DNA from: Opitutus sp. | GTDB lineage: Bacteria > Verrucomicrobiota > Verrucomicrobiia > Opitutales > Opitutaceae | DNA length: 45,365 nucleotides | Direction: 5' to 3' | NCBI GenBank assembly: GCA_013821985.1 | Contig: PNJQ01000024.1 | Location: 1 to 45,365 of the forward strand | In this document: positions 8,712-17,758 of the stretch, piece by piece | Layout of the letters: the number at the start of each line of letters is the position of its first letter | Position numbering within the stretch: the first letter of the stretch is position 1 | Translations under genes and position numbers: made by a program | The notes under the pieces: generated by a model | Told to the model about the DNA's origin: nothing | Database searches by the model: none | Seen by the model: only the letters and a program-made list of their open reading frames with translations

Positions 8712-9989
8712 TCACGGTTGGACGATTTGACGGACGGCCGCGATCAGCCGGTCGCAGTCGGCCACAGTATTGAAGATGTGGAAGGAGACGCGGACCGCAT
8801 CGAGTTTCTCCTCGTTAACCGGTCGGCAGCGGAGTCGGTGTGCGTCCATCAGGCGGTGGAAGACATTCGCGCCCGGGATGCCATCGATGCGGAACGTCAG
8901 CATGGCCGAGCGCTGCTCGGCCGCCTCCGGACTGAGGATGGTCACGCGCGGCAAATCTCGCAAACCGTCCACCAGCCGACTGATCAGACTCGCATTGCGG
9001 ACAGCGAGGCGCTCACGGCCGATTTGGCTCTGGAAACGTGTCGCTTCCGCCAAGGCGACGACGGTCGCCGCGTTCCGTGTCCCGTATTCGTGCCGACGCA
9101 CGCCTTGGGTAAAGGTCAGATGGCCGGACAAATCGAAATCTCCGCTTGAGTAGGCGCCCAAGTGCAGGGGCGCGACCCGATCAATCTGATCCTGCCGGAT
9201 GAAGAGCAGCCCGCTCTCGCGCGGCCCCCCCAGCCATTTGTGTCCGCTCGCGGCGTAGGAATCGCAGCCAATCTCCTGCAGCTTGAACGGGATCATCCCC
9301 GCGGATTGGGCGCCATCGATGTGGAACCAGATCGATTTGGCGCGGCACAGGGTCGCGATCTCGCGCACCGGCATCACGATTCCGGTCGGCGCGGTGACAT
9401 GACTGACCTGGACCACACGCGTGCGGGGGCCGACCAGGGCGGCGATGCGTTCCAGGTTTCCGGCGGCGGAGTTCGCATCCGGAGTGAACGCCCGGACGAC
9501 GACGCCCGCCTGCCGCGCCTGATTGAGCCAGGGCAGCGATCCACCGGGGTGCGCGTGCGTTTCGAGAATCACCTCATCGCCGGCTCGCAATCCAAGTCCG
9601 GCCGCGATGATCGAATTTCCTTCGGTGGCATTGCGCGCGAAGCAAATCTCCTCGATGGAAGCGCCGAAAAATTCGGCCACGATGCCACGAGCCTGTTCGA
9701 AAAAGAAATGGCCGGTCTCGATCCGGTGCTGGAGTTGCCGCGCGGTCAGCTCCAGGATGTCGAGGACCGGGCGCGGCGACGGCCCCAAGCCCCCGCTGTT
9801 GAGATAAATGAGCGGCGGATAGATGGCATACTGGTCGCGCACCGCGTGCCAAAACGCCTCCGGCTCGTCCGCGCGATAAGCCACTGGCCAAGCGGCCCGC
9901 GCCAATTCCGTCGACTGACCCGTTCCACGAGTCGCGACCATCAGACCGGCGCCGCACCCCATTCGGCGGAGAAACTCGAGTCGGTCCAT
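8712..9989 (-). CDS. Aminotransferase class V-fold PLP enzyme with export-like N-terminus
   Basis: This 425-residue fold-type I PLP enzyme is of the cysteine desulfurase/isopenicillin N epimerase type. The cofactor aspartate is D225 (HIDGAQSAGM). The Schiff-base lysine is K251 in the SGHKWLGGP motif. H146 (THAHPGG) and N120 (ARNATEGNS) also fit the class. The N-terminus (MDRLEFLRRMGCGAGLMVAT) resembles a weak Tat signal, with one RR and a short hydrophobic stretch, as in the many Verrucomicrobia and Acidobacteria class-V proteins annotated this way. The substrate is unknown; desulfuration, transamination and epimerisation are all possible. It starts 2 nt after the stop of the PmoA-family gene, so the two are co-transcribed. 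Confidence 0.88.
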   Translation of the reverse strand: MDRLEFLRRMGCGAGLMVATRGTGQSTELARAAWPVAYRADEPEAFWHAVRDQYAIYPPLIYLNSGGLGPSPRPVLDILELTARQLQHRIETGHFFFEQARGIVAEFFGASIEEICFARNATEGNSIIAAGLGLRAGDEVILETHAHPGGSLPWLNQARQAGVVVRAFTPDANSAAGNLERIAALVGPRTRVVQVSHVTAPTGIVMPVREIATLCRAKSIWFHIDGAQSAGMIPFKLQEIGCDSYAASGHKWLGGPRESGLLFIRQDQIDRVAPLHLGAYSSGDFDLSGHLTFTQGVRRHEYGTRNAATVVALAEATRFQSQIGRERLAVRNASLISRLVDGLRDLPRVTILSPEAAEQRSAMLTFRIDGIPGANVFHRLMDAHRLRCRPVNEEKLDAVRVSFHIFNTVADCDRLIAAVRQIVQP

Positions 9990-9991
9990 AA

Positions 9992-10843
9992 TCAGAAGAC
10001 GTCGGTGAAGGTGAGCAAATGCTCGATCCGGAACGAAGCGCCGACTGGCAGTTCGAGATTTCGGTCGAAGTGGAACGGAAAGGCCGCGAGCGGATTATTC
10101 CGACGAACAAACCAATGCAGCGGCGCGCGGGGGTTCTCGAACCGGATCGTCACCTTGCGCAGCGAAGTGTCTTTCTGTCCACGCCACTCCATCCAACGGG
10201 CCGGAGCCCCGTGCACCGCTGACTCGCCCGCGAGCCCACCCTCCGCGAATACTCCGAGACTCGCGTCACCGTGATCGTCCAACAATTCGCGCGCTCCGCG
10301 GAATTGCAGTCCCGTGTAATGCGAACCGACCAGGCCCTCCCCCGAATGGTAGTTGGCGCACACCAACGCTCGCCCGCTCACGTTCTGGATTTCCGCCTGC
10401 CAGCGCAGGCACCACGCCGCGGGTGAAATCAACTGCGCGGTCAAGCGCCGCTCCTCCTGCAACATCACCTCGCTGCCGGCGCGCCATTCCAGACGGTGCG
10501 CCACACTCTGCCGGTCGGTCGGGATCCAGGCGACATGGCGTTGCTCCCCGTGATCGGCACGGAGCTTGTAGCCATCGCCGCGCTGGTAGGTCGCCCCGCC
10601 CCAGAAATTCCAGCCCGACAAATTATCGATGGTGAAGCTCAGGCCATGGTGCCAGGGGTGATCGTTCGGGCGGAAATTCGTCACCACCTCGCCGGCGAGC
10701 GTGCGGATCGGATGCGCGTAGGGCCGGGGTGATTCAGTGGCGACGGCGTCCGAGTCGAATACATAGTGCAGGAGAACCGTTCCCGCGGGGCTGAGGAGAT
10801 CGACGGCACAGGTGTCCGGAGCAGAGAAGCGGAGTTCGTTCAC
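9992..10843 (-). CDS. PmoA-family (DUF6807) protein
   Basis: The frame is open far upstream, but the true start is most likely the GTG at 10843. It overlaps the TGA of the GH78-type gene as GTGA, and conserved sequence begins there (NELRFSAPDTCAVDLLSP). The resulting 283-residue protein is mostly beta-strand with the family signature NDHPWHHGLSF near residues 60-70 and a late RRNNPLAAFPFHFD segment. Family knowledge: these proteins were named after methane oxygenase by automated annotation, yet they are widespread in sugar-catabolic loci of Planctomycetes, Verrucomicrobia and Bacteroidetes. A biochemical role is not established as far as I know. No signal peptide is visible. Confidence 0.82.
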   Translation of the reverse strand: MNELRFSAPDTCAVDLLSPAGTVLLHYVFDSDAVATESPRPYAHPIRTLAGEVVTNFRPNDHPWHHGLSFTIDNLSGWNFWGGATYQRGDGYKLRADHGEQRHVAWIPTDRQSVAHRLEWRAGSEVMLQEERRLTAQLISPAAWCLRWQAEIQNVSGRALVCANYHSGEGLVGSHYTGLQFRGARELLDDHGDASLGVFAEGGLAGESAVHGAPARWMEWRGQKDTSLRKVTIRFENPRAPLHWFVRRNNPLAAFPFHFDRNLELPVGASFRIEHLLTFTDVF

Positions 10844-13284
10844 GCGAGGGAGATTTCGGTTTTGAACGCTCCGCCCGGACTCGTGAACTGCGCGCCGCCC
10901 GGCAGCTCGATTCGGACCGGTGTTCCCTCGGGCGATTCCAGTTCGATGGCAAACTTTCCGCCCGTGTGGCGCCACGCCACCTGCACGGCGCCACGCGGCG
11001 TGCAGACGGTTCCTCGGGCGAATTCGAGACCGCAAACGTGCGGCCGGATCGAAATCTCGGCGAATCCCGGTCGGGCCGGTGTGACGCCCAGCACACGTTC
11101 TAAAAACTCCAGCGCCGGGTGCGCGCTCCAGGCGTGGCAAAGCGAACGCCAGTAGCTGTTCTCCTCGACGAATGTGTCCAGTCCGTGGCCGACCATCTCG
11201 TGCCAAGGTCCGAGGAACTGCGGCATCCGATCGTAGTCGCCGGCAATCTCGAGCGCGCGAAAGCCCGCGTGCCAGCAGAAGAACGAACCGGGAGCGAGCG
11301 CCGGATCCGCTGGGAAGCGCCGCATGACGCGCTGCCGCTGTGCCGCGCCGGCCGCGCCGCACACAATCGCCCACGCATTGCCATACTGACTGACCTCGGG
11401 CCCACCCGGCCGGTCGAAATACAATCCCTGCTCCTCCGACCAGAACCGCTCGTGCAGCACGCGGCGCAGCTTGTCCGCCTCCCGGGCGTAATCTTCATCG
11501 CGATTGTTGCGACCGGCGAAGCGCTCCAACTCAGCCGCCTCGTCGAGGGCTCGAATGTATTGCGCTGAGATAATGCAGGTCGGTCCGCTGTCCGCGCCGG
11601 GCACGACGCCGCGCGGCCACCAAGGACACCAATCCGTGATATTCCAGAACGGCAGCCGCGCCGGCAATCCATCGGTGTCCGCGTGACGGCGGAACCACTC
11701 GATTACCGCCGCCACACCGGGCAGCAGCGCGCGAACCGTCGCCTCATCGCCCGTGATGTAGGCATAGTCGCGAATGTTGGTAATCCAGTGCAACGACCAT
11801 GAGGGAATCACCTGCAGCAAACGCGACGGAAAGCGACTTTGCGTGAGGCCCTCGGGCAATCGCGACCAGTCGAATTGCAGCAGCGCCTGTCGACTGAGCG
11901 CAGGATCGCCCGTGGTGAGCAGCGCGATCTTCGAGGTGATCATGGTGTCACCGGCATATTGCATCTGCTCGTAATGCGGACAGTCCTCAAACGTCTCGTG
12001 TGAACACAACCGCATCGTGTGCAACGCGACGTTCCAGATGCGGTTCAGTTTCTGATCCGAACTCTCAAACTTGGCCTGCACTCGATAAGGATACGCGGTG
12101 AAGCGGTGCGCCACGCCTTCGAGCATCAGCGGGTCGGCGCCCGTGCTGATTTCCAAACCAACATAGCGAAACGCGCGCCAATGCAGCGGCTCGAACGTTT
12201 CGCCCGACCGCCCGGCCGGCTCCCACACGTCGCTCCAGCCAGTCACCGTCCCGCGGCGATCAAATGTCCAGCCACTCGCCTCATCGCTGAAATGTGACGC
12301 GAGATTCGCCAGCGATTGTTGCCGCCCCAACAGCCGCGCGCCCGGCGTCGACCACGGGAGGCGCAACGCCTCGGCATAAGTGAGTTTCACGGTCGCGCCC
12401 CGCCCACCCGCCGCGTGCACATTCGGATACGCCGTGGTGAGTTTCCCCGTATCGAGCACGACACGAATCGTCGTGTGGGCGGGCACGTGAACTTGTCCGC
12501 TGCCGGCAATCAGTGCGCGCCATTCCGGCGCGGTCTCTTCTCCACCCGGCAGGAAAACATCCGCGAATCGCGCGGCGGGATTTTCCTCCAATTGCGGGAT
12601 GAGCCGCGGCACCAAACCATACGGCGAAGTCGGGTCGCGTCGGTTCTCGCGACGCTCCGCGACATAGAGCGTCGTCGCCGCGGACCAGCGGGAGTCATCA
12701 TAGCCGGGACGATCCCAACCGAGGGGCAACTCCGCCGACACGAGATGCTCGAAGTATCCATGGTAGCCCTCGAATTTCGTGCCGAGATTTTGGAAACGGT
12801 GGGCCATGTCCACCGCGACCTTCCAACCGGGTGCACCGGTATCGAGACGCTCCACGGCTCCATCGGAGGTGACGCATTCGCCTTCCAGGAGAAAACCACC
12901 GGTGTAGGTCATCACGGAACACGGCGCACCCAATGCCGCAGGGCGGTGCGCGACGCGGGACATGTCCCACACCATCGCGGCCAAGACGTTTTCTCCGGCG
13001 CGCAATTTTCCGGAGAGGTCAAACGTGTCGTAGAAATGGTGATTGATGTCCCCCTTCGCCGGACCGCGCCCAATCCGCTCGCCATTGAGAAACACAACAT
13101 AGCGGCTGTCCGCCGAGGTGTGCACCGTGGCGACCGCACTGCTCGCGTCCCGCACGTTGAAGCAGCGGCGGAAATACCGCACTTGGTAATGCGAGGGCGA
13201 TGCCTGCCCCCGCTCTGGAACCGCATGGGACCCCTCGGCGGACCAAATCCACGCGGAGCGCGAGTTGAAGGGAAGCGATCTCAT
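10840..13284 (-). CDS. GH78-type (alpha-L-rhamnosidase-like) glycosidase
   Basis: From the ATG at 13284 this is an 814-residue multidomain protein. It has N-terminal beta-sandwich modules (1 to about 400), an (alpha/alpha)6 catalytic domain (about 405-735) and a small C-terminal beta-sandwich (from about 740). The catalytic signature ETFEDCPHYEQMQYAGD at about 430-446 corresponds to the GH78 D-C-P-x-R-E-R-x-G-W-x-G-D motif, but with HYEQMQY in place of RERxGW. Other family landmarks are SHETFEDCP and CHAWSAHP (about 716-723). An upstream GTG at 13347 would add 21 unlikely residues, so it was not chosen. No signal peptide is visible. It is the promoter-proximal gene of the minus-strand operon, divergent from the lacI-type gene, and would remove terminal rhamnose or a related 6-deoxy sugar. 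Confidence 0.85.
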   Translation of the reverse strand: MRSLPFNSRSAWIWSAEGSHAVPERGQASPSHYQVRYFRRCFNVRDASSAVATVHTSADSRYVVFLNGERIGRGPAKGDINHHFYDTFDLSGKLRAGENVLAAMVWDMSRVAHRPAALGAPCSVMTYTGGFLLEGECVTSDGAVERLDTGAPGWKVAVDMAHRFQNLGTKFEGYHGYFEHLVSAELPLGWDRPGYDDSRWSAATTLYVAERRENRRDPTSPYGLVPRLIPQLEENPAARFADVFLPGGEETAPEWRALIAGSGQVHVPAHTTIRVVLDTGKLTTAYPNVHAAGGRGATVKLTYAEALRLPWSTPGARLLGRQQSLANLASHFSDEASGWTFDRRGTVTGWSDVWEPAGRSGETFEPLHWRAFRYVGLEISTGADPLMLEGVAHRFTAYPYRVQAKFESSDQKLNRIWNVALHTMRLCSHETFEDCPHYEQMQYAGDTMITSKIALLTTGDPALSRQALLQFDWSRLPEGLTQSRFPSRLLQVIPSWSLHWITNIRDYAYITGDEATVRALLPGVAAVIEWFRRHADTDGLPARLPFWNITDWCPWWPRGVVPGADSGPTCIISAQYIRALDEAAELERFAGRNNRDEDYAREADKLRRVLHERFWSEEQGLYFDRPGGPEVSQYGNAWAIVCGAAGAAQRQRVMRRFPADPALAPGSFFCWHAGFRALEIAGDYDRMPQFLGPWHEMVGHGLDTFVEENSYWRSLCHAWSAHPALEFLERVLGVTPARPGFAEISIRPHVCGLEFARGTVCTPRGAVQVAWRHTGGKFAIELESPEGTPVRIELPGGAQFTSPGGAFKTEISLA

Positions 13285-13399
13285 GGGGTGTGAGAGGGTA
13301 AAAGGCAGCGGCAGTTCGAAACCGGTCCCGCGACCAGTCGCCGCCACGGAGGAGAGCCACGTCAGCGTATATTTTCAACACCGTTTTCATTCGTTTCAT

Positions 13400-13415
13400 A
13401 ATTTCCATGAAAATT
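13400..13415. promoter_or_regulatory. Candidate LacI-family operator, near-perfect 16-bp palindrome
   Basis: AATTTCCATGAAAATT is symmetric at 14 of 16 positions around its centre and lies 116 bp upstream of the GH78-type start codon. Size and symmetry suit a LacI-family dimer, although the usual central CG is replaced by AT. It contains the 8-mer ATTTTCAT on the minus strand, which recurs at 33544 and 33554. Confidence 0.45.
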
Positions 13416-13539
13416 TGGCGACATGCTGCGCGTCACTCCTCCTTCCCTCAGGAATTCCCGCAAATGAACGTGCATTACTTGGCGAATGAACGACGTCACG
13501 GGCGCAAAAGCGCTTGACGCTGTGCACTGCATTTCATGT

Positions 13540-13555
13540 CATTTTCGTGAACGTT
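13540..13555. promoter_or_regulatory. Second operator-like site upstream of the lacI-type gene
   Basis: CATTTTCGTGAACGTT matches the minus-strand reading of the 13400 palindrome at 11 of 16 positions. It contains the self-complementary core AACGTT typical of LacI-family operators. It ends 23 bp before the lacI-type ATG, where binding would repress the regulator's own gene. The assignment is pattern-based only. Confidence 0.35.
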
Positions 13556-13578
13556 TCAGAACGGGCTTCCCCACCCCC

Positions 13579-14631
13579 ATGCTTATCACCGAAATTGCAC
13601 GCAAGGCCCGGGTTTCACCTGCGACCGTTTCACGAGCAATCAACCAACCGCAGCTCGTCGCGCCGGAAAGCCTGTCGCGCATCCGCGCGGTGATGCAGGA
13701 ACACAATTATGTGCCGGCCCCGCTCAATCGGCGGCGAGGCCCGAAGGCGCGACTCCCTGAGCAACGGCGCATCGGAGTATGGTTCGTCGGTGCACGGGCC
13801 AACAATCCGAGTCTGAATTGGTTTCAGGACCAGCTGCTCCAAGTGCAGTCGACCGATCCGCGGTATCGCGTTGACCTTCGAGTTCTCTATTCAAACACGC
13901 CCGACGAACTGCCCCGGGCCATCGCCACCGACGGCATCGACGGCGTGATCGTGCAAGGCATGGAGCCGTCTCCGCAGTGCCTCGCGAAATTGGGCGAGAT
14001 TCCACACGTGTGGTTCATGACGCGCCGCACCGCCGGTTTTCCAGGCGACTACGTCGAGCCGAACAATGAGGAAAACGGACGGATGGCCGCCGACTACCTC
14101 AAGGAACACGGCCACAAGAATGTCGCCGTCATTTCCACCGACGCCGATTACAGCGCAATTGTCCGGCGCGCCGATGCCTTTGTGCAACGAGCCCGCGAGA
14201 TCGGCCTCACCGTGCACTCGCTGCTCGGTCGTTCCTCTCCCGGTGTCAGTTATCTCGAGATCTCGCCGCTGCAGGTTGAAACCGAGCTGCTGGTGAAGCG
14301 CCTCAACGCGCTCCCGACCAAAGCGACGGGACTCTACCTCCCGGTTGACCATTTTTGCGGCTCCTTCTTCCGCGTGCTGCGCGAATCCGGGCGCAAGCCC
14401 GGCCGCGATTTCGACGCGATCCTCGGGAACTACAATCCGATGATCTACCACAACCTCGATCACACGCCCGCAGTGATTGACATCAACCTCAGCACACTGG
14501 TCCGCAAGGTTATCGACCACCTCCTCTGGCGCATCGAGAACCCCGCAGTCAGCGGACGCATCGGCGTGAGTATCTCGCCCCGACTGCTGCCCAGCGCAGG
14601 AGCCAACGGCACGAGCCGCACAATTGCCTGA
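13579..14631 (+). CDS. LacI-family transcriptional regulator
   Basis: This 350-residue repressor-type regulator has an N-terminal helix-turn-helix at residues 2-24 (ITEIARKARVSPATVSRAIN) and a periplasmic-binding-protein-like sensor domain from about 64 onward. The ATG at 13579 was chosen over the frame's first start at 13486 because the HTH begins right after it. The hinge region (about 41-63) is unusually Arg/Pro-rich (PAPLNRRRGPKARLP) compared with the standard N-x-x-A-R-x-L hinge helix, which may alter operator choice. The sensor includes GVIVQGMEP, VEPNNEENGRMAADYL and the C-terminal DHTPAVIDIN segment, as in sugar-binding members. It probably controls the divergent GH78-type operon and the downstream receptor. 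The ligand is likely a sugar released by the locus. Confidence 0.93.
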   Translation: MLITEIARKARVSPATVSRAINQPQLVAPESLSRIRAVMQEHNYVPAPLNRRRGPKARLPEQRRIGVWFVGARANNPSLNWFQDQLLQVQSTDPRYRVDLRVLYSNTPDELPRAIATDGIDGVIVQGMEPSPQCLAKLGEIPHVWFMTRRTAGFPGDYVEPNNEENGRMAADYLKEHGHKNVAVISTDADYSAIVRRADAFVQRAREIGLTVHSLLGRSSPGVSYLEISPLQVETELLVKRLNALPTKATGLYLPVDHFCGSFFRVLRESGRKPGRDFDAILGNYNPMIYHNLDHTPAVIDINLSTLVRKVIDHLLWRIENPAVSGRIGVSISPRLLPSAGANGTSRTIA

Positions 14632-14690
14632 ACCCCTTCCAACGAACCCGCTCACGGCGTTCACACTGGAAACTACAAACCCAAACTAGC

Positions 14691-17684
14691 ATGAAAAAGA
14701 CCTCGACTACCCCGGCCGGCCGAATCCGGACCGCGCTGGCGATCGGTCTCGCGACATTGCTGACGATCTCTGTCTCCGGGCAGGGAACCGACAGCGACGC
14801 TCTCCGCCGTCTGCAGGAAGAGAACGCCGCCCTCCGCAAGAGGCTCGCCGAGATTGAAGGCCAGAGCACGATCCCCGCACCCACTACCGCACCGGCTCAG
14901 GCGCCGGCTCCCGCTGCCACCGGACCTGTGGTGGTCCAAACGGTGCAACCTGCCAGCGATCCCGAAGTCGTGACGCTCTCGCCCTTCCAGGTGAAAACTG
15001 ACCGCGACTACGGGTATCTGAAAACCAACTCGGCCACCGCCACTCGCATTGGCACCGAGATTCAGAAAGTTCCGCTAAGCATCTCGGTTCTTTCCGAGGA
15101 GTTCATCAAGGACACGCAGATGACCGACATTCAGGACGTGCTGCGCTACCAGAGCTCGGCCGCCGGTGACAACCGCATGGGCCTGCTCCAACCGGCCACT
15201 GGTTTCACTCCGTCGGGCAACATGTCGCTCCGTGGCTTCCCGATCAACTCGCGCCTCCGCAACGGGCTGACGCGCTATAACGGATACAACCTCGATAACG
15301 TCGATCGCGTCGAAATCATCAAGGGTCCGGCTTCGGTGTTCTTCGGCAACGCGTTTCCTGGCGGCGTGATCAACTACGTCACCAAGAAGCCGGAATTCCG
15401 GAACCTTCCCACGACGATCAACTACTCCTACAATGCCTACGACAACCGCATGGGTGGTCAGCGCGTGACGCTCGACCACAACCATATGGCTTCGGAAAAG
15501 GCTGCCTTCCGCGTCACGGGCGCGTGGGACAACGGCAAGGGTGACCGTCGGTTCGAGTATAATGACGGCTTCTCCGTCAACGCGGGTGTGACGCTCAATC
15601 CGCTCAAGAGCGGGAAGCTCCAGATCAACGTCGAGGGCGAAGTACTCCAGCGCATGCGCAATCAGGACGACGATTCGTGGCGCTATCCGACACAGTGGTT
15701 CCAAGACTACCAGACACCGCCGACCGCGCTCATCGCTGCTGCCGGCCTGTCCGGCAACGCCGACCCAGCTGCCGCCTACCGCGCCCGCATCCTCACCAAC
15801 ATCGGGGCGTGGATCGCAGACCGGCGCACGGCCGCAAATGACCAGTCGATCGCGCTGTGGACGCAGCCGCTGGAACATGGCGCCTACATCACCGACCGCG
15901 CTGGCAACCGCGTGCATGACGAGAAGTTTAATTATTACGGGTCCGGTTCTTACTCGAAGGATGACAATTCGACTTTCGCAGTCACAACCGACTACGCGGT
16001 CGCCGACTGGCTCGACGTCCGGCACTCGTTCACCCGCGTGCAATCGCGTTTCGACCGCCTCTTTTCGGTCGCCAGCCCCTATGCTGACGGCATCCGCTGG
16101 AACACCAGTGGCGTGACGTACCAGGGCTACCAGATCGACGCTAGTTACAACCAGCTCGACATGGTCGCCAAGAAGGAGCTCTTCGGCGTGGACAACAAGC
16201 TGCTCTTCGGTGGCTTCCACAGCGAAACCTACAACTCCTTCTATGGCTCCCAGGGCCACGCCGGCATCTTCCCGTTCTACGGCTATCTGCCTGGCGCTTA
16301 CGACAAGCCTGACGAAGGCTACGTTTCGCCGATCCCCGCGAACATGCGCCACCCGGTCACCGGCTGGGGCTATCCCACGCAGTTCGTCCGCGATCGCAAC
16401 GGCAGGATCATCACCCCGCAGCAAATTTTCTCGGAGTATGATCCCGCGGTGCATCCGTTCCCGGACATCCGCCGCATCGCCGAAGTCACCCGCGGCCTCG
16501 TTGACCATAGCCGGCCGACGCGCGAGGAATGGTATATCAACTGGCAAGGCACGGCCCTGAAGGACCGCTTGGTCGGCTTCCTTGGCTATCGCGAGGAAAA
16601 GGTCTCCACCGTCGGTCAGCTCGTGAAGGTTAACTCGCCTTGGTATGAAGTCCCCGACTTCGCGCTCGAGGCGATCCCGCCGGCAAGCTGGACCACCTAC
16701 GGCCTCAGCCCGATCTTCTCTCGCCCGCGCAACATCAAAGGCAGCGCGAAGATGGCCGGCGCCTCATTTGAGATTCTCCCGAATGTGAACGTGTATGCCT
16801 CGTTCTCCGAAACGTTCATTCCGCCGGGGCCCGAGTTTCTCGGTGGCGACTACGACCCGAATGCCGTCACGGCCCGCGCCGTGGCGCTCGGCCTCAACGG
16901 CGCCACGGAAAACGCCCGCTTAGTCACGCAGGGCGGCTTGACCGGAATCCAAAACGAAAAGGGCCGGAACGCCGAAGTCGGTGTCAAGGTCTCGCTTTGG
17001 GACAACAAGCTCGTCGCGACGGCGTCGGTCTTCCAAGTCACGCGCCAAAACCGCACCTTGGACGACACGCAGCGCCAGTTCGAAGAGCCGCTCAACTGGA
17101 CCGGCCCGGGCAACACCGGCACGTTCAACCGCATTGTTCGCTGGTATACGGCTTCCGCCAAGCAGCAGACCGAAGGCCTCGAATTCGAAGCCATCTGGAC
17201 GCCGATGCGCAACTATCAGGCCGTCGTTTCCGGCGCCTGGATGTGGGATGCGAAGACACTCGCCGATCCGACCCTCGTGATCCTCCCGAATTCTTCGGCG
17301 GCCACACGGGCTCTCTCGCAGATCGTCTTCAGCCAACGCCTGCCCTACGCGCCGGAATATCGTCTCAACGTGTTCCAAAAATACACGTTCACGGACGATA
17401 TCTTTGGCACGATCGGCCGCGGCGCGAGCGTCGGTCTCGGCACCCGCTACTCAAGCGAGATCATCATCTCGAACGACCAGAACTTCAACTCCGACCGTGG
17501 TGGCATCACCGCGGGCGACTACGTGGTGTTCGACACGTTCGTGGCGTATCCGTTCGAAGTGTTCGGCTACAAGATGACCGGCACGCTCAACGTCGCAAAC
17601 CTGACGGACAAGAAATACTCCGAGGGCGGCTATAACCTCGCCCAGCCCCGCTCCTTCACGTTCTCGCTCGGCATGAAGTTCTAA
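14691..17684 (+). CDS. TonB-dependent outer-membrane receptor with N-terminal leucine zipper
   Basis: This 997-residue receptor has a signal peptide at 1-30. Residues 37-56 form a short coiled coil with a/d positions L38, L41, N45, L48, L52 and I55. A Pro/Ala linker (about 60-80) follows, then a plug domain (about 105-235, with VPLSISVLSEEFIKD, MSLRGF, VEIIKGPASVFFGN and PGGVINYVTKKP) and a 22-strand barrel ending in the aromatic signature SLGMKF. It should import a large sugar or siderophore-like ligand using TonB energy. The DPEVVTLSPFQV segment may contain the TonB box. It lies 59 nt after the lacI-type gene, with no SusD partner, as is usual for Verrucomicrobia receptors. A strong terminator follows. 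Its locus suggests carbohydrate uptake rather than iron uptake. Confidence 0.95.
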   Translation: MKKTSTTPAGRIRTALAIGLATLLTISVSGQGTDSDALRRLQEENAALRKRLAEIEGQSTIPAPTTAPAQAPAPAATGPVVVQTVQPASDPEVVTLSPFQVKTDRDYGYLKTNSATATRIGTEIQKVPLSISVLSEEFIKDTQMTDIQDVLRYQSSAAGDNRMGLLQPATGFTPSGNMSLRGFPINSRLRNGLTRYNGYNLDNVDRVEIIKGPASVFFGNAFPGGVINYVTKKPEFRNLPTTINYSYNAYDNRMGGQRVTLDHNHMASEKAAFRVTGAWDNGKGDRRFEYNDGFSVNAGVTLNPLKSGKLQINVEGEVLQRMRNQDDDSWRYPTQWFQDYQTPPTALIAAAGLSGNADPAAAYRARILTNIGAWIADRRTAANDQSIALWTQPLEHGAYITDRAGNRVHDEKFNYYGSGSYSKDDNSTFAVTTDYAVADWLDVRHSFTRVQSRFDRLFSVASPYADGIRWNTSGVTYQGYQIDASYNQLDMVAKKELFGVDNKLLFGGFHSETYNSFYGSQGHAGIFPFYGYLPGAYDKPDEGYVSPIPANMRHPVTGWGYPTQFVRDRNGRIITPQQIFSEYDPAVHPFPDIRRIAEVTRGLVDHSRPTREEWYINWQGTALKDRLVGFLGYREEKVSTVGQLVKVNSPWYEVPDFALEAIPPASWTTYGLSPIFSRPRNIKGSAKMAGASFEILPNVNVYASFSETFIPPGPEFLGGDYDPNAVTARAVALGLNGATENARLVTQGGLTGIQNEKGRNAEVGVKVSLWDNKLVATASVFQVTRQNRTLDDTQRQFEEPLNWTGPGNTGTFNRIVRWYTASAKQQTEGLEFEAIWTPMRNYQAVVSGAWMWDAKTLADPTLVILPNSSAATRALSQIVFSQRLPYAPEYRLNVFQKYTFTDDIFGTIGRGASVGLGTRYSSEIIISNDQNFNSDRGGITAGDYVVFDTFVAYPFEVFGYKMTGTLNVANLTDKKYSEGGYNLAQPRSFTFSLGMKF

Positions 17685-17716
17685 GCCCCGTGGCTTAGGC
17701 TCATTCTTTCTTCCGA

Positions 17717-17748
17717 GGGCGGAGGCAATACTGCCTCCGCCCTTTTTT
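17717..17748 (+). terminator. Rho-independent terminator after the TonB receptor
   Basis: A perfect 11-bp GC-rich stem (left arm 17717-17727, right arm 17732-17742) with a 4-nt loop is followed by six T residues (17743-17748). The next gene starts only 10 nt after the T run, so that gene is either expressed by read-through or from a promoter lying within or upstream of the hairpin. Confidence 0.93.
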
Positions 17749-17758
17749 CTCTCGGCCC

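Larger units (their letters stand above)
13285..13578. promoter_or_regulatory. Divergent control region between the GH78-type operon and the lacI-type gene
   Basis: This 294-bp stretch has no credible gene and is locally AT-rich around 13364-13416. On the minus strand it carries three ATG(G/A)AA motifs spaced about 9 nt apart, followed by a TTGAAAATATACG segment that could hold a -10 element for the GH78-type operon. Two operator-like sequences are listed separately. The position between a LacI-family gene and a divergent operon is a classic place for autoregulation. Promoter positions are inference. Confidence 0.6.
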
